A stretch of 64,000 nt of DNA from Leuctra nigra (lineage: Eukaryota > Arthropoda > Insecta > Plecoptera > Leuctridae): contig OW203768.1 in the NCBI GenBank assembly GCA_934045905.1, forward strand, positions 12,304,316 through 12,368,315, in the 5' to 3' direction. Shown piece by piece: positions 1 to 12,600 of the stretch (the first letter of the stretch is position 1; each line of letters opens with the position of its first letter). Both the position numbers and the translations under genes were made by a program. The notes under the pieces were generated by a model. That model worked only from the letters and a program-made list of their open reading frames with translations. It searched no databases and was not told where the DNA came from.

Positions 1-567
1 TTTGACAAACAAAACGATATATATAAGAAAATATATTAGGTACATATATGTATAGAAGTAAATAATTAATTAAACTTAACAGAACTATTTATAGAAATTT
101 CTTATCTACAATTGTACCAACTTTCTTCACGAGAAAGAGTTGCAGTGAATTGCTTTGGTCCGCATAATGTTTTTGTGCTCTCAAATATGTTTCTGGACAG
201 GCCATGTATACCGAGAAGCTCTATTGATAGAGGGCTATAACTTAAAAGCATAATATTTTACATACTGTTAATTCAGGAGAAACACTCTAACGAAAGTCCC
301 AAAGATATTGGCCGCATTTGGGATAAGATCTAACCGATTAGCTCTAGAACAGCTCATTGCATCCTTAAGTAATCGAAACTCTTCTGTAGAAAAACACTAC
401 GTCTAAACAAAGCTGAGGGTGTGAGTCGGAAATCGGGAGGGTACCAGCTTACCTCGGGAACGGTTCACTGAAGGGGTTTGGAATGTCGAGCGATAATACT
501 GAGCAGGCGAGGCGAGTCAAGCGGGTTGGTATACATGGCGGTCGTCGCGACGGGGAGGAGGCGGAGC
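1..567 (-). other. ced-6: ced-6 3' untranslated region and downstream DNA
   Basis: This stretch follows the ced-6 stop codon (568-570 on the minus strand). It has no supported open reading frame on either strand. I did not find a convincing AATAAA at a sensible distance on the minus strand, so the 3' end of the transcript is not fixed and may lie outside the window. Confidence 0.5.
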
Positions 568-642
568 TTAGTTGCGCAGCGGATCGAGGCTCTCCAATGA
601 GAAGTCGTCGTTACCGATGGACAGACCTCTACTGAATCCAGC
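568..642 (-). CDS. ced-6: ced-6 last coding exon
   Basis: 75 bases including the TAA stop: [19 protein letters not shown], then DPLRN. The phase continues exactly from EMK of the previous exon. Acceptor TCTACAG. It resembles the conserved C-terminal block of Ced-6 (EMK-x-GFxxGL). Confidence 0.88.
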   Translation of the reverse strand, partial: AGFSRGLSIGNDDFSLESLDPLRN

Positions 643-3600
643 CTGTAGATGATGGAGAAGAATTAGAAACCAAGCGAAGACACTGTGCTATTATTATAGA
701 TCTAAATAACAATAACAAGCCAGATATCAAAACACAAAGAATAATCTGACACAATATTGGTTGGGGGCATACTCTCTGGGCTATTCAAGTTCTATCAGTA
801 CCAAAAGGAAAAGATTCCATGCGAAAAAGCTCCATATTAAGCTCCTTAATGTACTTCCATTCTCTTGAGGTACACAGCCAAGTCACAAGGAATATTTATA
901 ACTACCTACTAAATTCTAAAACAAGTTAACAATAAATTGCAGAAAAAATTTGTTTGCCACTTGCCAATATGCCATTCGTAGGTATGGTAACCTAACCAGT
1001 GGCATACAGTTAAGTTTAATAGTAGCCTTACATTTGGTAGAATAATATAACATTAATTTATTTCAAGAGATAAATTACAGAGAAGCATGGAATCATGCAA
1101 CAGGTATCATGAGTTGAACAAATCTGAAAGTATGTAAAGTCTGCGATGAGTAAGAGCACTGAGCAAATGATACAATGAGATCCCCTTAGAGGCAGGTTGG
1201 GCTGAAAAGGCCCGGGATGCGACAAGGTAAATGACCCGGATAAACTTGTGAAAGGGTCATAAAACAAAGACGAGACAAGAAAAAAAAATATGGATAAAAG
1301 AGTAAAAATGCTGGTAAAATATGAAAAAGACATATAAAATGTAAATTGGAGTCCGTAAAATATAAAAAGGGCCCACAACCGACCGGGACTGGGGATGAAA
1401 AATTCCGCCACTGCATCCCCTCGCACCCACCTTCATCTCGAGCAGCCGCTTGTCGAGGAACCCGATGGCGTCGCTCAGCTCCCGCTGACTCGAGTCGGCG
1501 CCGCCCGCCGGGCCGGCAAACTCCTCCATGCCGAACGGATCGGACGCGGTCGGACCGGGAGAGAACGGGGTCGAGCCGAAGAGGTCCTCCTTGAACGGGT
1601 CCGACGAGCCGTTGGTGTGAGAGTGAGAGCGTCGCGCAGTCTCTCGAGACACCTTCGGAGGAGGAGCCACTGAAAACAGAAGGAAGTCGTTAATACAGAG
1701 GTTATTTACTACATTCACTTTTGCAGAGATTTATTATAGTAGAAATTATTGTCCAACTTTCTCGATTTCTAAAAATACTTTGGGACAAAAATTTTTTGTG
1801 AAGTTTTGAATTGTATTGCAATAAATAATGCATATTATTCAAAAATTAAAAGACACACTCTCTCAGAGAAAACTAAATTAAAAATCTGCGTAACATGTGG
1901 ATTATGTGTGTAATTAAAGAAAGAGAGCAACATTTCATACAACTTATACTTGAACAACGAAGTAATAACTTAGTGATTAGGACACAATTCATAGTTCGGC
2001 AAAGGGAGTTTTCACATTGTGCAGTACTTACGCAGGGGTGGTGACGACGCCGAGCCGTTGGTCTGCGGGAAGAAGCTGTCCGTACCGCCGGCGTTGCTCT
2101 CGAACGCTCTCGGATTGAAGTCCTCCTCGAGCTCGTCCAGTAGAAGACCCTCGAGCTTGGTGCCTACGGCGGGCTGTTGGGCGGCCTCGAACGATCGCGG
2201 CGGCACGGGCGGCGGGGCAGACGAGAAGCCGTTGGACGACGAGTTGGAGCTCGTGCTCAGGTTCAACAGGTTGCCGTTCTCCTGGGACAGAACAACATCA
2301 TTAGGACTTACGTACAAACATCACATGACTTACACTTTCTACCAAATGTCAGTCTAGTGCTAATTAATACAATTCAATTTTTAAGGGCCAGTTTTACAAT
2401 GCTCTGTTAAAGTCATTACTAGTTAAGTTTAAGGTTCTCTGAAGGCCGCCATTTTGAAAATAACGGTGAATTTCGGGTTTTGCATTTAGTCCGGCTCAGA
2501 CCGTCTTAGAGAGTGGTCATGTTTCTCATCGCTCTGACCAGTTAATCAACCCCGTAAATGCAAGTTTTGCATAGAATCAGAGATTAAGATCTCGTCGCCC
2601 CTTCTCTCGACCTGTCAGCGCGAGCGACGGAAGTCAAACAATGGATGATTAGTCCCTCTTCTACCCTCTCTCTGAAAAGGTATGGATCTGTCAAATAGCT
2701 GACCATAAGTTTCTGATATTATTGTTACACAAGTGCCTCTCAGAATATGCGAAAAATATTTATGAATTGGTAATTAGAAATGCGATTGTGACATATGTTC
2801 GTTTTTTAATTTTTCTTTAGCGCAACTTTTGAGGGACCTATTATTAGAGATCCGATTATACCGGGTGGCGCCAAAAAAATCACCCTGTTTGAGAGTTCAC
2901 TATATCGAGACTATTATAGATAGGGTTCTGAAGTTTATACACCTATTAGAAAACATACCAATATTTCATATGTGCAAATTTCAAAAACATTACTATTGTA
3001 GGAAAAAAGTTACAGCTGTTCAAATTTGGTTGTCAAAAAATTGATTATACGGAGATCAAATAGCGCGCGTCCAGAAAACTCCAATGGCCGGGACGCTGTT
3101 TCTTCAAAACTATGTATGATCAAGCTGAAAATTTCAAATTATATTGAAAATAGATTAAGGTCGATTATGTAAATATTTCAATCAATATCAAAATATGGAA
3201 CGAAAGTTATTGAATCTTGAAGTTGATCTTGAAAACAGAATAGTGCACGGGAAATAATTAACTTTTATAACGTGTGTAATAAAAGTTTAGAAATAATCTA
3301 CATTCTGATTTTACGCTCGACTTCAAGATTCCATAAATTTCGTTCCATTCATTCAAATTGATTGACATTTTTTACACAATTGATCTTAATATATTTTCAA
3401 TATAATTTGAAATTTTCAGATTGATATCGTACAGGTATTGTTTTGAAGAAACAGAGTCCCGACCATTGGAAGTTTTCTGGATCAATTTTTTGACAACCAA
3501 ATTTGAACAGCTGTAACTTTTTTCCTACAATAGTAATGTTTTTGAAACTTGCACATATGAAATTTTGGTATGTTTTCTAATATGTGTACAAATTTCAGAA

Positions 3601-6600
3601 TCCTATCTATGAAAGTTTCGATATATCTAGTGACCTCTCAAACAGGGTGATTTTTTTTGCGCTTGCACCCGGTATGGTGATCGCGAAATTTTCAACGTGT
3701 TGTAAATGAAGATAAATGCGTTTCCACATGTTTCTGGCCCAAAAACTCTGGAATCTAGTTGCGACAAAACGCGAAATTTACCCTTAGCTTAACACCACCA
3801 AACTGACTAAATCGCGGAATATACTGCGAAATATCACCAAATTGAATATATTATTTCCTGTTATTTTGTAAATTTCGCAGTTACTTTTCTAATTTTTCTC
3901 AGGATCACCAAGGTAAACCCCAATGTTCAACTTTTTTTATTTCTATAATCAGTCAGTGACCCCCCCCCCCCCTTTTAGCGTAATTGACAGAAGAGCTCTG
4001 ACCTTGTAGAAAACTACTTGGGGAGTGTGAGTGGCAGTGACCTCGCATTATCACGTGAAAATAAGTTGACATTATGTCTTTTTACAGTCGCAATACATAA
4101 ACAAACATCATGAAATAGCTTATCATAATTTTATTTCTGATTTTGCATTGTGAAAAACCAAAGTGAACAGTCACATACAGCACTGGACCTAGGAGTTCTA
4201 ATACTCATAATCTGAAGTTTATCTGTATTTTTTAAAAACAAACACGAAATTGACAATTCTCAAAACCACAAAACGCGAAATTTCCAATTCTAAAAACGAA
4301 ATGTTGAAGTTTTTAAAACCATAATCGGATCTCTACCTATTATTTATTATTGGTCAATAAAATACCTTTGGAAACAATTTATTTTATTGATCTTATAACT
4401 GTCAGAATTATAGTTTAAATACGTTTAAATAGTTTAAATACGGAAATTAATGAAATTAAGTCTTAGTCATAGTCTTAGTCCTGATTTGATCATTTAAAAA
4501 ATTATTGACAATACGAAATAATTTATTTTTGAATAAAATGTAATTTAATTTACATTTACAGAATACTTACCTATCTAAAACCTTCTAAAACTCAGAAAAG
4601 ATACCATCCTCAAGCAAGATTGTAATCTTAGAAACAGGTTGTCACTGGCTGACAGGTATAATTGCCGAGCGACATTCTCACCCCATTCTCGTCCCCTTCA
4701 ACGCGACGAAAATATACCTGAATTCGGCTGACGTGACTTTAGCATGTTTAGTGGGCCGCCTGAATTGATACTACTTGCATTACACCTTACTAATCAATTA
4801 TTATATTAATATCTAATGATGTTATCGATATGAAACTCTTTTATATCCAGTAGACTATCATAATGCATCTTCAAAAAAAAAATCAGCCCTTTCGAGCCAC
4901 AGGATTCTGTTAAAATGCGTTTTTATTGAAAAATCGTCAAATTTGTGTCGATTTAATACGCATTTTCTCCAAAATTTGACGTAATACAATTTTGAAAATT
5001 ATTCCATTTAAAAGCCAGTAAAATTCCGCTGGATATAACACATTGTGTAAGTTCATCAGGCTTCTGAATGTGTAGCAACAAATGTTTAAAGTTGATATTT
5101 CCATTCATTGGGTTGACCTATTCAAACCACCTTAAGCAGTCATTCAAGGAATACCATTGGTTGTTGCCATGGCAACATAGTTCTAATCAATTGCTTTTTA
5201 TTAAGCAGAACATTGAAAAACTGGCCCTAAATCTGTACCATGAGCAAAAGTAAACAGAATCTACAGACACTTCTGTATTTTAACAGCTTTTAAGCAACTG
5301 GAAGCAGATTCGAAGGTTTACCTGACTTCAAAGTGGACTTATAGAAATGGTTCCTTTCCAAGAAATGGATTTCTCTTGTGGTCCATAAACATAAGTAAAT
5401 AAGTACTTCCTGTGGCATCAACTATGTAAACAAATATACTTGACAGAGCTTCAATGAAAAACTAATGATTGGATCATGGTCTGCGAGTGGAGCTCACCTG
5501 TTTGTAGGGGGAGCTGTATCCGGACGATGACGACGAGGGGGAGAATGTGGGGGAGCCCGTCTCGGAGTCCGACGACGCAGGGGGAGCCTCGAAGAAGAGC
5601 AGGTCCGGGAGGCCTTGACCGATCAGGTAGTCGTCAACGTCGGTCTGCAAGCGACAAGCCAATTAATATTCAATCCCTGATAATTAATTATCCATGAAAA
5701 TAATGATCACATACTTTTGAAACAATTTAATCAGTCAATTAGAAAATGGATCAAAGTAACATTTAGAGCCTGTTTTTCAATGCCTTGCTAACTTTTAAAC
5801 AGTCAATTAGGACTATATTGCCTTGGCAACAACCAATGACAATCCTCGAAAGACCGATTAAAACTTTACTACTAGTTTAGCAGACTATTAAAAGACCGGT
5901 CCTTAGAATGTTCTAATTTATTAATCAACAAATTATTTGCACAATCTTCTTAAATATGTAGCTTTTAAAAAGCATTGAATTCAAAACTGTAAACTCTGTC
6001 GTACTGGCGATGAAGTCTTGATTACATCAGGGCCCGAATTCACAAAGCTTTTCCCACTTAGGGAGCACCAAGAGGAAAAGCTTTGTGAATCTGGGTCCTG
6101 AGCAGTTTGAGTCCCGAGGAACAACATTGTCAATAAAAACCGTTCATTTGCCTCGACCCAGAGAGAAACCACAAGAACAGCCATTCTATTGGTTAGCAAA
6201 GACCGCATTTATGCAAAAAAAAAGAAAATCGCTCGGACATGAAAGAAACTTGAGTGAATCATTGTTTCCAGCTGACTGACCTTCCTGCACATCCTGGCGA
6301 CGTCCTGCAGCCTCTTCTCCAGCGCCGCCGTCTTCTCCTCGTGCCACTTGAGCTTCTGCTGGAGCTGGATGGCGCGCCGCTGAGCCTCCAGGTCCTTGTT
6401 CGACGTCTCCAGGAAGCGTCGGTACGCCAGGTCGAATGCCTGTCCGATCGTGAGCGTTATCTCTTCGGCCTGAGGTCCAAGTATGAGATTAGTCGATGTT
6501 CATAATGCTAACATTCACAACACATGATTGTAATAATAGTCATTCATGAAAAACTGTGATAGCGTATTTCTCTCAATTACACCAAATTATTAATAACGAT

Positions 6601-9600
6601 ACGTGCTTCTGTAAACTGCAATTATTACACAAATTGTAATTTTTTTTCAGAACACCCAAGCTAGATTTGCAGATAGATTTGTTTTGCCAACAAATTTGTT
6701 TTGTTTTGGTATGTAAACGAATTGATTAGGTTAGAAGAGGAGAGACGGACTGATAGATTAGATAATATTCAGGAAAGAGATCGAGAGTGCCAAGAACAAA
6801 TGGGGGAGAGAGCAAAGTTTGTTGGCAAGTGGCAAGATATTACAAATAGGTTAGAACAGTTAATGAATACAGTCAATGATAATCATAAAAAACATTATGT
6901 GGAGATGGCAGAGATCTTGACAACAGGCGGAAGCAGTGAAACGAGTATTCAATTGAACGTGCATAAAGAAAACCAACCACAAAGCAATGTTCAAGAAGTA
7001 AGTTCGTCGTGTGAATCATTGCATAAGCAAGATAAACATCAGCAAGAACAGCGACAGAAACAGAAGAAAGTGCAGAAAAGGAAAGCAGAACAAGAGAACA
7101 AAAATGAAGAAGAAAATAACATGATGATTGAGAACGATACTCAGGAAAAAGATGATCAAGATTATGAAGAGAAGTCCGAGAAGAGTCATTTGAAGAGGAG
7201 TGATGATAATCAAAAGTCGTTTGAAGAGAATAGAGCATTGGAAGATACAATTTTATTGATGGGAGATGTGAGTGGCAGTGAAGCCTGGGTTTTCGCGTTG
7301 GGTGAGGGATGTCATGTGAGAAGGGAGCCTGGAATAAAAATCAGGGAAATTACTGCAAGAATTGAAGATTTATCACAATAAATGAACATAGACTATTGAG
7401 AAATAGTATTTATTGACAACACTCCTGACAAGTACAATCGTCATGCTTCGGCATGATGGCTGACAACTGGTGCGTCGTATGCAACACAGCTCGTGTACTA
7501 CACATAGATATAAGAAGTCAGTGGTGCCAACATTACATCTTTAACATCCCCCCACTTATTTTTTTATGAAAGGACACTTGAATAATATAATCATGATTAA
7601 TACAATGTAAAACAATAGATTAAAACATTGCAATACACAAAGCTTAAGTTCAATGAATAATACTAAATATTAACAATCATATTAATTAGTATCATAATCA
7701 TCAAATTTCACTGGCTTCCTGATTACCCTTCCTGCTCGAGTAACTTGAGCTGCAACTGGTTTTTCTGATACATTGCATGGAACAGTATTCTCAATCTCAT
7801 CAGGAATGACATCTGGGCTATCATTTACTACATGTTTATTCTGCGACTTACGCAAAAACTTAGAATTTCTGCGAAGCACTCTACCTCCTGAATCAACAAC
7901 CATGTATGATCTTGGCTGCTCATGTTTGCATACAACTTGTCCTCGATCCCAACTTTTACCTTTCTTAATCAACACATCATCTTTATCTTCAAAGGGAGGT
8001 CTAGATTTCGCTGTACGGTCATAATACGCTTTCTGAAGAAACTGTTTAGTCTCCAGCCTCTCTTTAACACCGTCTTCCACCTTAGGTGTCAACAAGTTAT
8101 TCCTAACTGGAAGTCTGGTTCTAATCCTATAGTTGAGGAGCATCTGCGATGGGGACAAGTTTATTCCAGGTAACGGAGTGGATCTGTATTCCATCAAAGC
8201 GATTGAGTGATCATCTACAGATGATTTTTTAAGAATGGACTTGATAATTGCTACTGCGGCCTCAGCTTGTCCATTCGACTGCGAATAATGGGGACTCGAG
8301 GTCACCAACTGGAAATCCCATAGTTCAGCAAACTTCTTAAATTCAAAACTGTTAAACGGCATATTGTCTGACACGACAATCTCAGGAATGCCATACCTAG
8401 CAAAGATATATTTCAATTGGGTAATTACCTCAGATGCTGTTTTACAGGAAAGTGCTGGCATTTCTATCCATTTACTGTAGTAGTCAATGACTGCTAAGTA
8501 CGACTTGTTATGATACTCTAATATGTCAACACCAATTTTCTGCCATGGGCGCTCAGGCACCTGGTGCGGAATCATCGGTTCTTTTACATTACTTTTCCTG
8601 TGAAGTTCACACTTTGAACATTTTGAAACCATCATGTCTATGTCATTTGACATACCTGGCCAGAAGAGAAGTTCTCTGGCTCGTAGCTTACTTTTGTCCC
8701 TTCCCCAATGTCCCTCGTGAATAATTTTCAGCATCTCTTTCCGAAGGGAAGCAGGAACAATGAGTCTGTCACGAACAAATATCAATCCCTCTGAGACGTC
8801 AATGTCCTCCTTCATGGACCAATAATATCTAGCCTTGTCGGGAACCTGATGTCGGTGGCTAGGCCAACCCTGTTGATGTAAACGAATGACAGCTTGAAGA
8901 GTGTCATCTTGTTCGGTTTCCTTACGAAACTCTTCTTTACGCTGGACGGACACTGGAAGATATTTTTCAACTTCATGAACGACAACTAACAATTCAGGAT
9001 CATCATTAACTGGGTCAGGGAGAGAAGCTCGGGAGAGTGTGTCGGGTAAGTTTAGAAATTTACCAGGAACATAAGACACGGTAATGTCGTACTTTACCAA
9101 CTTCAGAAGTAGTCGTTGGATTCTGCCCGTTGACTTACAAATCTCTCTACTGCAAATTGTTTCTAGGGGTTTATGATCAGTGAATACCTGAACGTGATGT
9201 CCATAGGTCATCTGGTTGAATCTTTCTAGACCGAATGTTATGGCAAGTAATTCCTTCTCGATCTGCGCGAAGTTCTGTTCACTCTTGGTCAGCACTCGAG
9301 AAGCATACGCTACTGGATGGTCTTCTTGCAACAAACAAGCACCTAGCCCATCCTTAGAGGCATCTGTCTGAAGGACAATCGGTTTAGTGCTGTCAAACGT
9401 AGCTAGCACTGGGGCAGACATAAGCTGTTGTTTGAGCTTTCCCAAAGCAGCATCATGATTGCTATCCCAACACCAGGGTGTGTCTTGCTTAGTCAGTTCT
9501 CGCAATGGTGCTGTTAACTTTGACAAATTAGGTACAAATTGTGACACATACTTCACCATGCCCAAAAGTCGAAGAACATCAGATTTACATGATGGGACTG

Positions 9601-12600
9601 GCATTTCGGCAATGGCTGTCACATAACTTTGATCTACACCACAATGATTTTTGGAAATGATTCTACCAACATACTTCACTTCTGGGATTCTGTATTGAAA
9701 CTTATCCTGATTGAATTTAACACCAACCTGCCTTGCTCGATTCAGCACTTCGGCAAGCGCTCGATCGTGGTCCTCCTCGGTTTCTCCACAAATAATCAAG
9801 TCGTCAAAGTAGACTTCTACTCCGTGGATGTCTCCAAACAGCTTCTCATTGGTCTTTTGGAAGACTTCGGGAGCGGAGCTAATGCCATACGGGAGTCGCT
9901 TGAAGCGGTACCTACCGAAAGGAGTTTGAAAAGTGCAAAGATCTGCACTAGCTTCAGTAAGTGGCAAATTCCAGAATCCTTGGCGCATATCTAGAACACT
10001 GAAGAGACATTTATTCCTCAATCTAGACAAAATATCATCTGAGGTAGGGATAGGGTGGTGTTCTCGTTTTATTGCCTTGTTCAAGGGTCTCGGGTCAAGG
10101 CAGATCCTCAAATCACCATTAGGTTTCTCAACAAGCAATAAACTATTAACCCAGTCAGTGGGTTTTTCAACCTTGTCAATGATAGAATCTCTTTCAAGAC
10201 TATCTAGAGTCTCTTTTAACTTCTTCTGTAAGCTATAGGGTACTCGTCGGGGTGGACTAATGACAGGTTCAGCATCATTCGTCAAAACTATCTCATGCTG
10301 TTTTCCTATTTTGCCTACTCCTGTGAACACATCCTTGAAGGCTTCTACAATATCAGTTTTAGTCTGCCTAGAGCTAACGGAGTTCACTCTCTTAATTAGG
10401 TTTAAATCAATACAAGCTTTCAATCCAAGCAAGGGAGTTGACACATCACATACATCAAATTCAACATTCTTAGCTTTCCCTTTACGCGTTATACATTTCA
10501 ATTTAATGCTACCTATGGGAGTGATTACTACTCCTAAGTCTCCAAAGGGGACTAACTTGTTCTTTGATTTCACCAAATTAAATGAACCTTTCAACGATTG
10601 AAATACTTTCTGGGGCAAGATACTGGTCTCGGCAGCAGTATCCAATTTACAGCGCACAGGATGAGAGCCAATGCTTATGGTTTCAAACCAGGCTGTTTGA
10701 GTTTTAGTTTTAGTATTACCTGACTTCTTACTCCCTACATTGAGAATGAGTCTGTATTCCCGATTCTGATTGTTTTCGTCCTCACTTTCAACATCATCAT
10801 CGTCACTCGATGCACTTGACGCTTCGACGTCATTGACGGATTTCTTCTTGTAACCCTTCTTCACTTTTTCACAACATTTCGCAAAATGATTCAAATCGCC
10901 GCACTTTGCACAATTCTTTCCATATGCAGGGCAACGACCTCGCTTGTGATCGTAACCACATTTCTTGCAGTCGTAAATCTTCTCGGACGTCTTCTCTTGA
11001 GTCTTCTCCTCGGACTTCTTCTTCGTGAAGAACTGCTTCGATTTCACAGCAGCTACCGTGGTCGATGTTCGATTCGATTGTTCGCCGTTGTTCGATTCAC
11101 GAACTTCTAGAGCTTTTGCTTTACCTTCCTGGTAAATTCGACACAGATTAGCAGCTTTACTAAGATTCAGATTCGTCTCACTTAGCAAACGCTCTTGCAG
11201 CTTACTGTCTGCAATACCTAGCACAATCCTGTCTCTAATCAAACTGTCCTCTTGTTGTTCAAACTCACATGATCTAGCAGCATTCTTTAGTTCTGTGAGG
11301 AATTGATCAAATGGCTGGGATTCTCTTTGTTTGATTCCAAAAAACTTGAACCGTTCGAAAACAACATTCTTTTGAGGTGTGCAATACTTTTCAAATTCAT
11401 CTAACACGGTTTTCAGCACATTTTTATCCTCTTCCTTTTCGAATTTAAAGGTGTTAAATGCAGTTAGGGCTTCATCACCAATAAAGCTTAACAAAATTGC
11501 TACTTGCGTGTCTTGTTTCTCTGCGTTGGCTTTGGTTGCTTTCATGTAAATCTCAAATTTCTGCCGCCAACGTCGCCATTCTTCACAGACGTTTCCATCC
11601 AGTTTGAGCTCGGCTGGTGGTTTGTGTGCTGATGACGCCATCTTGATTCTTGATTTTACACGGCCAAGACGAAATTTCTTTTCGTCTTTACTTACGCGAC
11701 AACTTCGGTTGTAGATGCTTACTTTTCATTCAGCACGCGTGGTACACTTCTGACACCATGTTGGATTGGTACTTATCACAATAAATGAACATAGACTATT
11801 GAGAAATAGTATTTATTGACAACACTCCTGACAAGTACAATCGTCATGCTTCGGCATGATGGCTGACAACTGGTGCGTCGTATGCAACACAGCTCGTGTA
11901 CTACACATAGATATAAGAAGTCAGTGGTGCCAACATTACATCTTTAACAGATGTTATGCAAAACAGAGTGGGCTGAAGAAAGTAATTTTTCAAGTGGGAA
12001 ATAGGGAAGTTTGGAATCGGTTGGATAAAGACGAGATAATGAAAGATTTTGAGGATTTGATGCAAGTCTCTACAACCTTTTTTGGTCCAAAGATAAAAAT
12101 AGGTATTGTGGGTTTACTAAGTAATTACTCAGTAACTTTGAATGAAGGGTTGAAGAAGATGGCGAAAGAGAAAGAGGTGGAATATATTGAATTGGAATAC
12201 ACACCAGGATTCTTGATGGATAGAAGGAAGTGGGCCCGAGAAGTTGGAAGAAAATTGAAAATGAGGGTTGAGGAGAAGGTTGTTATTAACAAGAAGAATG
12301 TTTGGACTCAGTCGAAGCGGGGTTTTCGGACAAGTTGGGTTTCAAGGATAATATTATAGGAAGGAGAATGATGAAGTATGTGAAGAAAAGCAAGACTAAT
12401 AGGGAAGGTGGAGGTTACAGATATAGAAGAAGAGAAGTTATAAGGATGGGAACAATAAATATTGTCACGTTAAATGGGAAAATAGAAGAAGTGATTGATG
12501 AAATGAAAGAGAGAAAGATGCATGTGTTGGGTTTGAGTGAAACAAAATGGAGAGGAGAAGGGTATAAAGAATTGAGAGATGGTTATTGTATATATTGGTG

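Larger units (their letters stand above)
7370..11949 (-). mobile_element. Ty3/gypsy-type LTR retrotransposon, nested in LINE ORF1
   Basis: About 4.6 kb on the minus strand, same direction as ced-6. Parts in transcript order: 5' LTR 11759-11949 (TGTTAAAG...CAACA), primer-binding site 11745-11758 directly against the LTR, single gag-pol frame 11641-7682, polypurine tract 7547-7557 and 3' LTR 7370-7546. There is no env frame. The shared 177 bp of the LTRs are identical and the ORF is intact, so insertion was recent. The outer end of the 3' LTR lacks 14 bp and no clean target duplication is visible, which points to a small deletion at that edge. Confidence 0.9.
6702..12359 (+). pseudogene. LINE ORF1, SGNH-like domain, split by LTR insertion
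   Basis: The first part (to 7369) has an N-terminal Glu/Arg/Gln-rich coiled coil, a long Lys/Glu/Gln-rich linker, then [10 protein letters not shown] and [14 protein letters not shown]. The second part (from 11950) resumes with [19 protein letters not shown] and FLMDRRKW, ending at 12359. These blocks fit an SGNH/GDSL esterase-like fold, known in ORF1 of some CR1/L2-type LINEs. The catalytic Ser is not in its usual GDSH setting (here GDVSGSE), so activity is doubtful. The two halves do not line up in frame across the insertion: at least one base of the original junction is missing. The end overlaps ORF2 by 58 bases in another frame. Confidence 0.7.

Noticed and set aside
11856..11949. ATG at 11856 as start of the LINE ORF1 second half
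   Set aside because: The bases up to 11949 are the LTR of the other element, so this start is an artefact of nesting.
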